Of a stretch of DNA of 64,000 nucleotides, positions 51,708-61,220 are shown piece after piece. The stretch is from Gammaproteobacteria bacterium (GTDB taxonomy: Bacteria; Pseudomonadota; Gammaproteobacteria; Steroidobacterales; Woeseiaceae): assembly GCA_029864095.1 (NCBI GenBank), contig JAOTUB010000002.1:1-64000 (forward strand). The letters are read 5' to 3'. The position numbers and the translations under genes are program-made. The notes under the pieces are model-generated. The model did no database searches. It had not been told where the DNA came from and saw only the letters and a program-made list of their open reading frames with translations. Each line of letters begins with the position of its first letter. Position 1 is the stretch's first letter.

Positions 51708-53006
51708 CTAACGCGTCCGGTTTTCATACAGCTGCGCTTCATATACCCGACCGGCCGCATAGTAAAACGCCATCCCCAGCAAATAAGTCACCATTCCGGC
51801 CAGGAGTCCGTAACGAATCGCCGACTTTCCGAAGAATGGGAGCAGCGCGTCCGAGATAATGCCGACCAGGACAGGACCGAGGCCGAAACCCAGCAGGTTC
51901 ATGAACAACAGCAGCACCGCACACGCAAGCGTCCGTTGGCCCGGCGCGACGAGTGCCTGCACCGCTACATACGTTGGTGCAGCCCACCAGCTGCCGACGA
52001 ACGCGGCGACGGCGTAGATCAGCACCGACACGGGTAACACGAATTGTCCGAGTTGAAACACATGTTGCTCAGGCCATACAAGAAAAAGAGACATCAGTGG
52101 CAACGAAACCAGCAGGCTGAGCGCCGGTACCCATACGCGCCACTTCTTGTCCCTGCGGCTGAGGCGGTCACAAAGCCAGCCGCCGAACAGCGACCCGATC
52201 AGCCCGGCGCTGGTCGCAACAACGCCGACAATCATGCCGGCCTGGACAAGGCTCATGCCGTAAACCCGAATCAGGAAGCTCGGGGTCCAGTAGCCGAGGC
52301 CGTAGCCGGCCATCGCCGCAAAACTGCAGCCAAGGATCGTGTATCGCATGGCAGGCAGCCGCCACATCTGCTGCATCGTCTGCCACATGTTTGTATCAAC
52401 AGGAGCGGACTTATGAACGGCATCCCAGGCGCCACGCTGCGGTTCCTTGATCGTGAAACGTATAAGGAGCGCGAGCAACAGGCCCGGCGCCCCTACGACG
52501 ACGAACGCCATCCGCCAGCCGAAGCTCTGAGCGATGTAGGCTCCGCCGACCAGAGCCAGCAATGAACCAATAAAGGTTGCACTGGAGAATATCGCCATCG
52601 CCGTTGCCCGATGCTCGGGCGCGTAGTAGTCGTTGACCATCGATTGCGAAGGCGGAACACCTCCTGCTTCACCGACGGCAACGCCGATGCGTACGAACAG
52701 CAATTGCCAGAACGTTGCCGCGAACCCGCACAGCACCGTCATCAGGCTCCATGTGCCCGCGGCGATGGCGAGAATATTCCGGCGGACGCTGCGGTCAGCC
52801 AACGCTGCGATGGGAATCGCGAGCGTCGCGTAGAACAGTGCGAACGCGAAGCCGTAGAGCAGCCCCATCGCGGTATCGCTGACACCGAACTCGGCCTTGA
52901 CCGGCTCCACGAGAATGGCCAGCAGCTGTCGGTCGATGAAGTTGAAGACGTAGGTGACGGTCAGCACGGCGAGTGCGTAATTCGCGTGACCCCTGCTTAT
53001 TGGCAT
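51708..53006 (-). CDS. MFS transporter (spinster-like)
   Basis: The 432-residue carrier has about 12 hydrophobic helices and the MFS loop motif ADRSVRRN after helix two. Its N-terminus (ALAVLTVTYVFNFIDRQLLAILVEPVKAEFGVSD) is the hallmark of spinster-like transporters often found with steroid or aromatic catabolism genes and TonB receptors. Start ATG 53006 is chosen over 53036. It lies after the TonB receptor gene on the same strand with a terminator between, so it may be expressed separately at lower level. Substrate is likely a hydrophobic organic acid. Confidence 0.87.
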   Translation of the reverse strand: MPISRGHANYALAVLTVTYVFNFIDRQLLAILVEPVKAEFGVSDTAMGLLYGFAFALFYATLAIPIAALADRSVRRNILAIAAGTWSLMTVLCGFAATFWQLLFVRIGVAVGEAGGVPPSQSMVNDYYAPEHRATAMAIFSSATFIGSLLALVGGAYIAQSFGWRMAFVVVGAPGLLLALLIRFTIKEPQRGAWDAVHKSAPVDTNMWQTMQQMWRLPAMRYTILGCSFAAMAGYGLGYWTPSFLIRVYGMSLVQAGMIVGVVATSAGLIGSLFGGWLCDRLSRRDKKWRVWVPALSLLVSLPLMSLFLVWPEQHVFQLGQFVLPVSVLIYAVAAFVGSWWAAPTYVAVQALVAPGQRTLACAVLLLFMNLLGFGLGPVLVGIISDALLPFFGKSAIRYGLLAGMVTYLLGMAFYYAAGRVYEAQLYENRTR

Positions 53007-53019
53007 GACGCTCCCCCAA

Positions 53020-53048
53020 GAAAAAGCCGGCCTCAAGAGGCCGGCTTT
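53020..53048 (-). terminator. Terminator/attenuator between TonB receptor and MFS genes
   Basis: On the minus strand a stem of about ten base pairs (AAAGCCGGCCTC with GAGGCCGGCTTT, four-base loop) is followed by a T-rich run. It lies between the receptor stop (53077) and the MFS start (53006) and should reduce read-through from the strongly expressed receptor. Confidence 0.7.
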
Positions 53049-53076
53049 CTGGCAATCCGCGAGTACCGGACGCGGC

Positions 53077-55812
53077 CTACTCGTAGCGGTAGATCAGGTC
53101 GAGCCCGTAAGTTGCGGGTTCGCCGACCTGACCTACGTTCAGGCCGATTGATGGGCCGTAGTTGAACGAAAAGGCGTTATAGTCGTCGTCGGTCAGGTTG
53201 CGACCCCAGATTCCGATACTCAGCGATCCGTTGCCGAACGCAATTTCGTTCAGTGCCAGCCTGGCGTTGATCAGTGTACGCTCATCCTGAGGCCGTTGCT
53301 GGAAGACTACCGGCGTGTCCGGAATGCTGTCACCGTCGGTATCGTATTGGGCGGAGTTCAATGCGATGGAATACCCTTCCTCCTGCCAGACCCCGTTGAT
53401 ATTGAACTGCAACAGACCGTTCGTGAGCTCGGCAATCGTCCAGTCCGCATTGAAGGTGAGCTGCGTATCCGGATTCGATCGCTTCGCGAGTTCCGTCGTC
53501 TGCAGAACGGCACCACCACCGGCCTGGCTGACGAAGACTGGCGGGAATTCCTCGAAGTCCCCGTCGGTCAGCGCAAGGTTAAGCGACAGCAACAGGTTGT
53601 CGGTCGGGAGCAGGGTGAACTCCACCTCGAGCCCGGTCCGGTCGGCCTTACCGGCATTCGAAGTCTTGCTCGTCACGGTACCGTCAGGCCGTGCAAGGAC
53701 GGTGGAGACCTGCAGGTCGTCGTAGGTGTAGGCGAAGTAGGTGGCGTTGAGGCGTGCGCGCCCGTCCCAAAGGTCCGACTTTATGCCGACTTCAAAATTG
53801 TCGATGGTTTCCTCGTCGAACTGGTCGGCCGTGTCGTCGACATCGTTGAATGCCTCGCCATTGAAACCGCCGCTACGATAGCCCGTCGAATAGGTGATGA
53901 AGCCATTGACGGTATCGGAAAAGTTGTAGGCGAGCGTCAGCTTGCCGCTGGTATTGGTAAAATCCTTGCTGAACGAGCGGCCGAATACGTTGGCATCCTC
54001 AGGTTGTGAGCCGGCATCGGCGTTGTCGGCATAAGTCACCGCCGGGCTTTGACCGGCAAAAATTGGCCCAAAGAAACCGAACGGATTGGCCGAAGAACGC
54101 CAGAGGTAGGTTATGTCCTTTTCTTCCCTCGTATAGCGTATGCCGCCCGTAATGGAAAAGGGGCTGTCGACGGTCGGGAACCACGTGCCCTGTGCATAGA
54201 GCGATGACGCCGTCGTCTGGTTCTCGTAGTCAGCGGCCGACGTGAATGCAATCGGGAAGAGTGCCGTCGAATTGTTCTGCCGCTTGCCTTCGTCATCGTA
54301 ATAATAAAGGCCGACGGCGTATTCGAGTCTGTCGGTGGTGCCGACCATTTGCAGTTCCTGGCTGAACTGTTCGTGATCGGTGACCTGGAAGGTCGAAAAC
54401 GTTTCGGCACGGCCGCGCGCATTGATTGCGTTGACCAATGCCTGGCCCGTCGCAAACTCAGTAGCCCCCGGAATCGCCGGTGAAACGCTGTCGAAAAACA
54501 GCCCGCCGATCGTCAACAGTGTGAGGTCCGCAATAACGCCGTTCGTCAGGCCGCCTGCGCCCGGGCGCACCGAATTGTCGATGCCGTCGAGATCGGATTC
54601 GTTGCGGTTGTCTGTCTGCCGGAAGCCGGTGGTCGACTTGAATTCGACGTCACCGAACGCGCCCATGTCATCCCGGTTCCAGGTCAGGATCAGCGAATGG
54701 CCGTCGATTTCGTTGTTTGAAACGTGTGCCGAGTCGGCGGATCCGAAGTCCTGGCGCAGGGATGACCGGTCGCGCGTGAATTGGGCGCGGCCGGCGGCGT
54801 TCCATTCCAGGTAGTCGGTAATCCACTGGTTGTATTGTTGCACCTCTGGCGCGAAGAAAGCGGGGCCGAGGAATGGCAGGAATTGTTGCGTCTGCGTTAG
54901 CGCAGCTACGCGGTCGGCGTTGCTGTTGATACTTACATTCGTCGGAAAACCCGGTGCCGCAAGTACACCGGCGCCGAACGGGTTCATACCGACGTTCTGG
55001 ATTGCCTGTGTATTCTCGTTGTCGATCTCCGTGTGATCGAAGGCGTAGTCCGCGCGAAAATTGTCGCTGGGCTCCCAGCTCGCGGCAAAGCGATATCCGA
55101 GCCGGTCAATGTTTTCGAATCCGGGCGAATTGGGATTGGTGTTCTTGTACAGTTCGTCGCGCTCGCGTTTTTGCACCGAGAACGCGGTCGAAAAGGTCTC
55201 ACCGATGGCCGGCAGGTCAAGGCGCAAGCGATATTCCTGCAGGCCGTCACTGCCAGCCGTCGCCTGGCCCTTGAAGTTCAGCTCGCCAGCCGGTCGCTTG
55301 GTGATGAAATTGATCGCGCCACCCGTGGAATTTCGCCCGTAAAGGGTCCCCTGTGGCCCGCGAAGAATCTCGACGCGCTGCAGGTCGAACGAGTCAACAC
55401 CCAGGCCGGTCGCCTTGCCGAGATAGACGCCGTCAATGTAAATGGCGTTCGCGGGATCGATCGACAGGTTGTTCGGGCTGCCCGCGCCGATACCACGAAT
55501 GTTGACGGAGATATTGCCGCGCGAGGACGGCGCTTCGTAGCCGGTCAGTCCCGGCGACGAGGAGAACATATCCTGGATGTTCTTGATGCCGCGGTCTTCG
55601 ATCATCGTCTCCGACAACGCGGTAATCGAGATCGGTACTTCCTGCAGGTTTTCCTCGCGTTTCTGCGACGTGACGACAATTTCTTCGATTGCGTAGGACG
55701 GCTCGGAATCCTGGGCAACAGACGGCAGCGGGGCAACGATTGCCAGCGCGCTGAATATCGCAGCGGACGTCAGAACACGCAATTTACGCGACATTCCGGA
55801 ATTGAGATCCAT
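53077..55812 (-). CDS. Large TonB-dependent receptor of the steroid region
   Basis: The 911-residue receptor has a signal peptide (LRVLTSAAIFSALAIVAPLPSVAQ), a TonB box (AIEEIVVTSQKREENLQEVPISI), the plug (IRGIGAGSPNNLSIDPANAIYIDG, LQRVEILRGPQGTLYGRNSTGGAINF) and a barrel ending RNLTDDDYNAFSFNYGPSIGLNVGQVGEPATYGLDLIYRYE. The QKREE-N-L-QEVP type is common in receptors for large hydrophobic compounds, including sterols in steroid-degrading Proteobacteria. It is the first gene of a unit with the MFS gene, and its promoter faces the esterase gene at 56071. Transport of a steroid conjugate is inferred. Confidence 0.9.
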   Translation of the reverse strand: MDLNSGMSRKLRVLTSAAIFSALAIVAPLPSVAQDSEPSYAIEEIVVTSQKREENLQEVPISITALSETMIEDRGIKNIQDMFSSSPGLTGYEAPSSRGNISVNIRGIGAGSPNNLSIDPANAIYIDGVYLGKATGLGVDSFDLQRVEILRGPQGTLYGRNSTGGAINFITKRPAGELNFKGQATAGSDGLQEYRLRLDLPAIGETFSTAFSVQKRERDELYKNTNPNSPGFENIDRLGYRFAASWEPSDNFRADYAFDHTEIDNENTQAIQNVGMNPFGAGVLAAPGFPTNVSINSNADRVAALTQTQQFLPFLGPAFFAPEVQQYNQWITDYLEWNAAGRAQFTRDRSSLRQDFGSADSAHVSNNEIDGHSLILTWNRDDMGAFGDVEFKSTTGFRQTDNRNESDLDGIDNSVRPGAGGLTNGVIADLTLLTIGGLFFDSVSPAIPGATEFATGQALVNAINARGRAETFSTFQVTDHEQFSQELQMVGTTDRLEYAVGLYYYDDEGKRQNNSTALFPIAFTSAADYENQTTASSLYAQGTWFPTVDSPFSITGGIRYTREEKDITYLWRSSANPFGFFGPIFAGQSPAVTYADNADAGSQPEDANVFGRSFSKDFTNTSGKLTLAYNFSDTVNGFITYSTGYRSGGFNGEAFNDVDDTADQFDEETIDNFEVGIKSDLWDGRARLNATYFAYTYDDLQVSTVLARPDGTVTSKTSNAGKADRTGLEVEFTLLPTDNLLLSLNLALTDGDFEEFPPVFVSQAGGGAVLQTTELAKRSNPDTQLTFNADWTIAELTNGLLQFNINGVWQEEGYSIALNSAQYDTDGDSIPDTPVVFQQRPQDERTLINARLALNEIAFGNGSLSIGIWGRNLTDDDYNAFSFNYGPSIGLNVGQVGEPATYGLDLIYRYE

Positions 55813-55982
55813 TGGTTTTCCCCCATTCGTTGAATTCGGGCGGTGTTCGGGTGACCAGTCGCAGGCTTGTACGGCGCCGGGTACTGGCGAATTGACCCCA
55901 TCGATCAGCCCCGCATACTACCTTATGCGCAGTTTTAGTCAACTTTTTTTGCGAATTTTATGCCTTAATCCCGGTATCTATT

Positions 55983-56004
55983 GCAGATTTGTGGCATAAT
56001 CTGC
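55983..56004. promoter_or_regulatory. Perfect dyad GCAGATT-N8-AATCTGC between divergent genes
   Basis: Two perfect 7-bp arms (55983-55989 and 55998-56004) are separated by eight bases, giving a 22-bp palindrome, a usual size for a TetR/GntR-type operator. It lies 67 bp before the esterase start and 170 bp from the receptor start, in an AT-rich control region. No adjacent regulator gene is seen. Confidence 0.4.
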
Positions 56005-56070
56005 TGCAAATTCTGCGCATTTTGGTATTCTTGCCAGTCCGGAGCTGCAGAGGCCGGGGAGAGAGTTGTG

Positions 56071-57216
56071 ATGTTGAACGTGCTTTTAGTCGTTGCATTG
56101 GTCGTTGTCACGATATGGCTCATCGTCCGGCTGTTCTTTCGTGCGGCGGACCACTCGGCGTTTGCCAGGGGCGGGCTTTTCAGGACGCATGGCGACGGCA
56201 AGCCGAGCCCGGAAATCGCGGAAATCCATCGTCGCATCGACGCCATGGCGAAGGAGATGCAGGCAATACCCCTGCGTGAGCAAACAGCGGCGTTGCGGCG
56301 AATGATGGACGAAGGAATGCTCGGCGCGCCGATATCAGCGAACGAACTCGGCGTAGAAACGCTCAAGACCGATGCGGGTGGCGTTCCTGCGGAGTGGGTG
56401 ATGGCGCCGGGCGCGGACGGCGACCGACGACTCCTGTACATACATGGCGGCGGCTTTTACGCCGGCAGCGCAGTGAGCGCGCGCATGCTTACCGCCAAAC
56501 TGAGTGCGCTTGCCGGTGTTGCCGTACTTGCCATCGACTATCGCCTCATGCCCGAAAACCGGCGCATGGACTCGGTTACCGACTGTCAGCGCGCCTACCG
56601 CTGGATTATCGAAAACGGTCCGGACGGCCCCGGCGAGGCGCACCAGTTGTTCGTTGCCGGTGATTCGGCCGGCGGCAGCCTCGCACTGATGTTGTCGGCG
56701 TGGGCAAGAGACGAAGATTTGCGGCGCATGGACGGCGTTATCGCGTTTTCGCCTTCCACGGACTCGACGCTCGAGGGCAAAAGTTTTCGCGACAATATCG
56801 ATACCGATCCACTGCTCGGGCCGTCGCTACGCTCGTTCGCGCGCATGCCGCCGACGATGAAAGCACTGGTCGCGTTGACCCTGGGTCGAATCAACCCAAG
56901 GAATCCGTTGGTATCGCCGCTGTTTGGCGAGTTGCACGATCTCCCGCCGACGCTGATCCAGGCCAGCGATTGCGAGATGCTGATCGACGATGCCAAACGT
57001 TACGTCAATAAGGCCGTGGAACAGGGATCCCCTGTCGAACTGCAAACTTGGCCAGGAATGGTGCACGTCTTCCAGATGTTCTGGCATGTGCTCCCCGAGG
57101 CAAACGAGGCGCTGAAGAACGCCGCAAAATTCATCAAGACCGTCACTAAGGCGGGTCAGCGCCGCGTCGACAAGACGGCCGAAGACAGCGCACGCAAACA
57201 ACGAGCTATAGTGTAA
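56071..57216 (+). CDS. Membrane-anchored HSL-family carboxylesterase/lipase
   Basis: The 381-residue hydrolase has an N-terminal membrane helix (LNVLLVVALVVVTIWLIVRLFF), the HSL oxyanion motif HGGGFYAGS, the nucleophile in VAGDSAGGSLAL, Asp in QASDCEMLIDD and His in GMVHVFQMF. It cleaves short or medium esters at the membrane. A basic tail (GQRRVDKTAEDSARKQRAIV) follows. ATG 56071 has GAGAG upstream. It lies 88 bp before the HAD-LPAAT gene on the same strand and is likely a lipid-turnover member of that operon, or cuts steryl esters. Confidence 0.85.
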   Translation: MLNVLLVVALVVVTIWLIVRLFFRAADHSAFARGGLFRTHGDGKPSPEIAEIHRRIDAMAKEMQAIPLREQTAALRRMMDEGMLGAPISANELGVETLKTDAGGVPAEWVMAPGADGDRRLLYIHGGGFYAGSAVSARMLTAKLSALAGVAVLAIDYRLMPENRRMDSVTDCQRAYRWIIENGPDGPGEAHQLFVAGDSAGGSLALMLSAWARDEDLRRMDGVIAFSPSTDSTLEGKSFRDNIDTDPLLGPSLRSFARMPPTMKALVALTLGRINPRNPLVSPLFGELHDLPPTLIQASDCEMLIDDAKRYVNKAVEQGSPVELQTWPGMVHVFQMFWHVLPEANEALKNAAKFIKTVTKAGQRRVDKTAEDSARKQRAIV

Positions 57217-57304
57217 GTACAGCGCATCTCAGAATCGCCTTCGAGATCGGTTCTGGCAATGGCGGCCGCACACTAAAAAATACTTCAAGACAAAGAGCAG
57301 AGCC

Positions 57305-58849
57305 ATGTCCACATTCGACGATGTAACACAAGCCATCCATGACGCGCCAGACGGACCGCAAATCGGCGCATTTTTCGATTTTGACGGCACGATCATGGCC
57401 GGGTTCTCAGCGACCGAGTTTTTCAAGGAGCAAATCAAGCGCGGCGAGATGTCCGTGAATGACTTCGTCGAGACGGTATCGACGATCGGTAGTTTCAGCC
57501 TGGGGAAGATCGGATTTTCCGGTTTGATGACTGCCAGCGGAAAACTGATGAAAGGTGTGACGGAAGAGAGCTACATCGAATTCGGCGAGGAGGTCTACGA
57601 AAAGCAGATTGCGAAGCTGATCTATCCCGAATCACGGGCGATGGTCAAAGCGCATCTCGACAAGGGCCATACTGTCGCCATCGTGTCGTCGGCGACACCG
57701 TACCAGGTAGGCCCGGCAGCTCGGGACCTCGACATCGAGCATGTGCTTTGCAGCCAGATGGAGGTCAAGGACGGTGAATTCACGGGAGGCATCATACGCC
57801 CGTTGTGCTTCGGGGAAGGTAAAGTCATCGCTGCCGAAAAGCTGGCGCAGGAACATGGTGTCGATCTGCAACAGAGTTTTTTTTATACCGATAGCTACGA
57901 CGATATCGAGCTGCTCGAACGCGTCGGCAAGCCGAATGCGCTGAACCCTAATTCCAAGCTTGCCAAGGTTGCCGAAGAGCGGGGATGGCCGGTTCGCAGA
58001 TTTACGAGTCGGGGTCGTGCAAGCACGACAGATTTCGTGCGATCGTTTGCCGCCGACATGAGCCTGATCCCGGTCTTCGCAGCAGGGCTGCCGATCTGGG
58101 CGTTGAGCGGATCGAAGCGAGAGGCGCAGAATTTTTCAATGTCATTGTTTGCGGACGTCGCCAGCGCGCTGGTCGGCCTCAAATTAGATGTGACCGGCGA
58201 GCGGTATCTCTGGGAGCAGCGTCCGGCCGTATTCATCTTCAATCACCAGAGCAAAGCCGACATGATCATAACGTCCAAGCTGTTGCGGCGCGATATCGCG
58301 GGTGTCGGCAAGAAGGAGATCGGCAAGTTTCCGTTAATGAAAACGATCATGGATTTCACCGGTACGGTACTCATTGACAGAGAAAATGCGTCGAGCGCTA
58401 TAGAAGCCATGCAACCACTGGTTGATGCGATCAAGAAACAAGGCAAGTCAGTGCTGATTGCGCCCGAAGGCATGCGAACCGTATCGCCGAAGATCGAGCC
58501 TTTCAAGAAGGGCGCGTTCCACATTGCGATGCAGGCGGGTGTACCGATCATACCGATCGTCATTCACAACGCCATCGACATAGCGCCGAAGGGACAGTAT
58601 ACGTACCGCAAGGGCACAGTGAAGGTCGAGGTTTTGCCGCCGATCCAAACGACTGACTGGACCAAAGCGACGCTTAATCTGCATATCGCGGACGTACGTG
58701 CACAATATCTCAAGGCGCTCGGCCAGACTGAGCCGAAAACCAAAGAACAGCGCGCCAAGGAACCGCACGAATCGGACTCGGATGATGCTGCGACATCGAG
58801 GAAAATCACCAACGGATCGAAAACGCCGGCCGCATCCGACGGAGCCTGA
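57305..58849 (+). CDS. HAD-IB phosphatase/1-acylglycerol-3-phosphate acyltransferase fusion
   Basis: The 514-residue protein joins two enzymes. Residues 1-230 are a SerB-like HAD-IB hydrolase with the nucleophile in GAFFDFDGTIMAGFSA, VAIVSSATPYQVGPAA and FFYTDSYDDIELLERVG. Residues 270-470 are a PlsC-type acyltransferase with FNHQSKADMIITSKLLRRD (His-x4-Asp), IGKFPLMKTIMDF and LIAPEGMRTVSP. It can acylate lysophosphatidate and may also dephosphorylate a product such as phosphatidate, giving diacylglycerol (inference). The Ser/Lys-rich tail is disordered. It precedes PlsB by 11 bp. This order, PlsB and a wax synthase following, is that of a storage-lipid operon. Confidence 0.9.
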   Translation: MSTFDDVTQAIHDAPDGPQIGAFFDFDGTIMAGFSATEFFKEQIKRGEMSVNDFVETVSTIGSFSLGKIGFSGLMTASGKLMKGVTEESYIEFGEEVYEKQIAKLIYPESRAMVKAHLDKGHTVAIVSSATPYQVGPAARDLDIEHVLCSQMEVKDGEFTGGIIRPLCFGEGKVIAAEKLAQEHGVDLQQSFFYTDSYDDIELLERVGKPNALNPNSKLAKVAEERGWPVRRFTSRGRASTTDFVRSFAADMSLIPVFAAGLPIWALSGSKREAQNFSMSLFADVASALVGLKLDVTGERYLWEQRPAVFIFNHQSKADMIITSKLLRRDIAGVGKKEIGKFPLMKTIMDFTGTVLIDRENASSAIEAMQPLVDAIKKQGKSVLIAPEGMRTVSPKIEPFKKGAFHIAMQAGVPIIPIVIHNAIDIAPKGQYTYRKGTVKVEVLPPIQTTDWTKATLNLHIADVRAQYLKALGQTEPKTKEQRAKEPHESDSDDAATSRKITNGSKTPAASDGA

Positions 58850-58860
58850 GGCCGGCGGCC

Positions 58861-61209
58861 ATGACGAAAAAGGAATCGCTTGACGACAGCCCTTGGCCTG
58901 AATCCGAGGGCAGCCCGATACTGTTCCTGTTGGATGCAGACAATAGCGTCGTTGAAAAACATTTGGTCAACTGGATTGAATCGACGCGACCGGCATCCAC
59001 GGCCGGCGACACAGAAATAGCAAAGCTGGCTCTGCCGATCCAGCATGGAAGAAAAGGTCGGCTCGATGTCGGATTGCTTCCCCAGGCACTAAAGATGCCC
59101 GGCGATACACGCATTGTTCCTCTGCGTGTCGTCTGGCTCCCCCCGAAAATCGCTCGCGACAGCAGGCCGAGATTTCGCGACCTGATACTCGGCGATCCGC
59201 GCAATCCGGGAAAGTTCGCAGCAAAAGCGATTTTGCGCCGGCACCCTGATCGTGCGCGCTGCATTTCAGGCACTTCGGCAACACTCGAAGAGCTCAGGGA
59301 AGGGCATTCGGAATTGCTGGCCTCGGATAGTGAAGCGAAGGAAGCACATGAGGATCTTGCAGCATTCATCGTCCGCCGCGCCGGCCTCGCGCTCGATGTT
59401 GCGGAACGGCGCCTTCAGGGCAACCGCTACAAGGTACCGCGTTATGTCCCGGATGCCTTGCTGTCCAGCGCGCAGTTCAATCGCGCGCTGGATAGACTCG
59501 CGTCCGAGCTCGGGCGGCCGATTGCGGAACTTCATGAAGAAGCTCGCAGTTACATGAAGGAAATGATCGCGGAGCCGAGTTCCTTTTTTATCGACTGGAT
59601 GGGCACGGTCACGCGCTTTATTGTTTCGCTCGGCTACGGCAATCAGATCGTCTGCGACCCGGAGCAGGTGGACCGGACACGTCAGATCATGCGCGATCAT
59701 CCCACGGCCCTGCTCTGGACCCACAAGTCGCACGTGGATGGCATGGCGGTATTGTCCGTCCTGTACGACAACGACCTGCCGGCGCCGCACTCGTTCGGTG
59801 GTCTGAACATGGCAGTCACCGGACTCGGTTCGCTGGGGCGGAAAAGCGGCATCATCTATATTCGCCGTACGTTTGCCGACAATCCCGTCTACAAACTGGT
59901 TTTCCGGCACTATCTCGGCTACCTGATGGAGAAACGCTTTCCCTTCAGTTGGGCGTTCGAGGGCACGCGCTCGCGTGTCGGAAAGCTGATGCCGCCACGC
60001 TATGGAATGATCAAGTACGTGCTCGAAGCCGCACACGCGACGCATGCCAGCGACATTTGTTTCGTGCCAGTCTCCATCAGCTATGACCTGATCGGCGAGG
60101 TTGCCGAGTATGCGCTGGAACAATCGGGCGGGAAAAAACGGCCCGAAAGCCTGAAGTGGTTTCTCGGGTATGTCGCGAAAATGAAGGCACCCAAAGGCAG
60201 GATCTACTTCGACCTTTGCGAGCCCGTCATGATCGAAGGGACGACGCCGTCCGCGGACGAAATAGACATGTCGAAGCTGGCCTTCGAGATAGCCGTTCGC
60301 GTCAACAACGTGACGCCGGTGACGTTCCCGTCCCTGGCGGCCACGGTGTTGCTCGGCTGGGCGCCACGCGCGCTGACATTGGAGGAGTTGCGGTCAGAGG
60401 TTCTCGAATACGTCGTCTGGCTCCGTAAGCGCGATATTCGACTGACGGACAATTTCGATCAAGGGCATGACAAGCAGCTTGCCGAGCTGGCACGACTCAC
60501 GATCGAACGCGGCCTGGTATCGCAGTACGTGGAAGGCCCGGAGCCGGTCTACGGGATTTCCGAAGACCGCTACGCGGTGGCCGGCTATTACCGAAACACG
60601 ATCGTGCACTACTTTGTCAACAAAGCAATCATCGAACTGGCGCTGACCGGGGTCGTAGACGCACCGACGGCTACACGCGCTGACCGTTTCTGGCTCGAGA
60701 CGGAACGTCTGCGGGATATCTTCAAGTTCGAGTTCTTCTATTCACCGAAAGACGAATACAAGCAACAACTCGACGACGAATTGTGCATGTACGACGAGCA
60801 TTGGCCCGACGTACTGGGTGGCGACGCGAGTGCCGTGCGTGCCATGTTACGTGACATGCGGCCGCTGGTTGCCCACGCGACGCTCTTGCCGTACGTCGAA
60901 TCTTACAGCGTCGTTGCCGAAGTTCTCGAACGGCTCGAGCCGGGCGCCGGAATCGAATGCGGCGAGTGTGTATCGTCGTCGCTGAAGCTGGGCCAGCAGC
61001 GTTATCTGCAGCGCCGAATCAGCAGTAAAGCATCGATTGCGAAGCTACTGTTCGAAAACGCTTACAAATTTTTCAGCAACCAGGGCCTTACCAAGTCCGG
61101 TGATCCTGCGACCGCGGAACGACGGCAGCAGGTGTCCCGCGAGTTTGGCGAGCTGTGCGGCAGGCTTGAACAGGTTCGAGACCTGGCGCACTTGGGCCGC
61201 GAACATTGA
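58861..61209 (+). CDS. plsB: Glycerol-3-phosphate acyltransferase (PlsB)
   Basis: The 782-residue enzyme makes lysophosphatidate, the first step of glycerolipid synthesis, at the inner membrane. The acyltransferase motifs are HKSHVDGM (His288-x4-Asp293), MAVTGLGSLGRKSGIIYIRRTF, WAFEGTRSRVGK and DICFVPVSISYD. The long N- and C-terminal regions are those of the large gammaproteobacterial PlsB. The stop TGA (61207) is followed by the wax-synthase start 12 bases later, so the genes are tightly linked. Intact, normal length (E. coli PlsB about 807). Confidence 0.92.
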   Translation: MTKKESLDDSPWPESEGSPILFLLDADNSVVEKHLVNWIESTRPASTAGDTEIAKLALPIQHGRKGRLDVGLLPQALKMPGDTRIVPLRVVWLPPKIARDSRPRFRDLILGDPRNPGKFAAKAILRRHPDRARCISGTSATLEELREGHSELLASDSEAKEAHEDLAAFIVRRAGLALDVAERRLQGNRYKVPRYVPDALLSSAQFNRALDRLASELGRPIAELHEEARSYMKEMIAEPSSFFIDWMGTVTRFIVSLGYGNQIVCDPEQVDRTRQIMRDHPTALLWTHKSHVDGMAVLSVLYDNDLPAPHSFGGLNMAVTGLGSLGRKSGIIYIRRTFADNPVYKLVFRHYLGYLMEKRFPFSWAFEGTRSRVGKLMPPRYGMIKYVLEAAHATHASDICFVPVSISYDLIGEVAEYALEQSGGKKRPESLKWFLGYVAKMKAPKGRIYFDLCEPVMIEGTTPSADEIDMSKLAFEIAVRVNNVTPVTFPSLAATVLLGWAPRALTLEELRSEVLEYVVWLRKRDIRLTDNFDQGHDKQLAELARLTIERGLVSQYVEGPEPVYGISEDRYAVAGYYRNTIVHYFVNKAIIELALTGVVDAPTATRADRFWLETERLRDIFKFEFFYSPKDEYKQQLDDELCMYDEHWPDVLGGDASAVRAMLRDMRPLVAHATLLPYVESYSVVAEVLERLEPGAGIECGECVSSSLKLGQQRYLQRRISSKASIAKLLFENAYKFFSNQGLTKSGDPATAERRQQVSREFGELCGRLEQVRDLAHLGREH

Positions 61210-61220
61210 CGGAGAGTATC

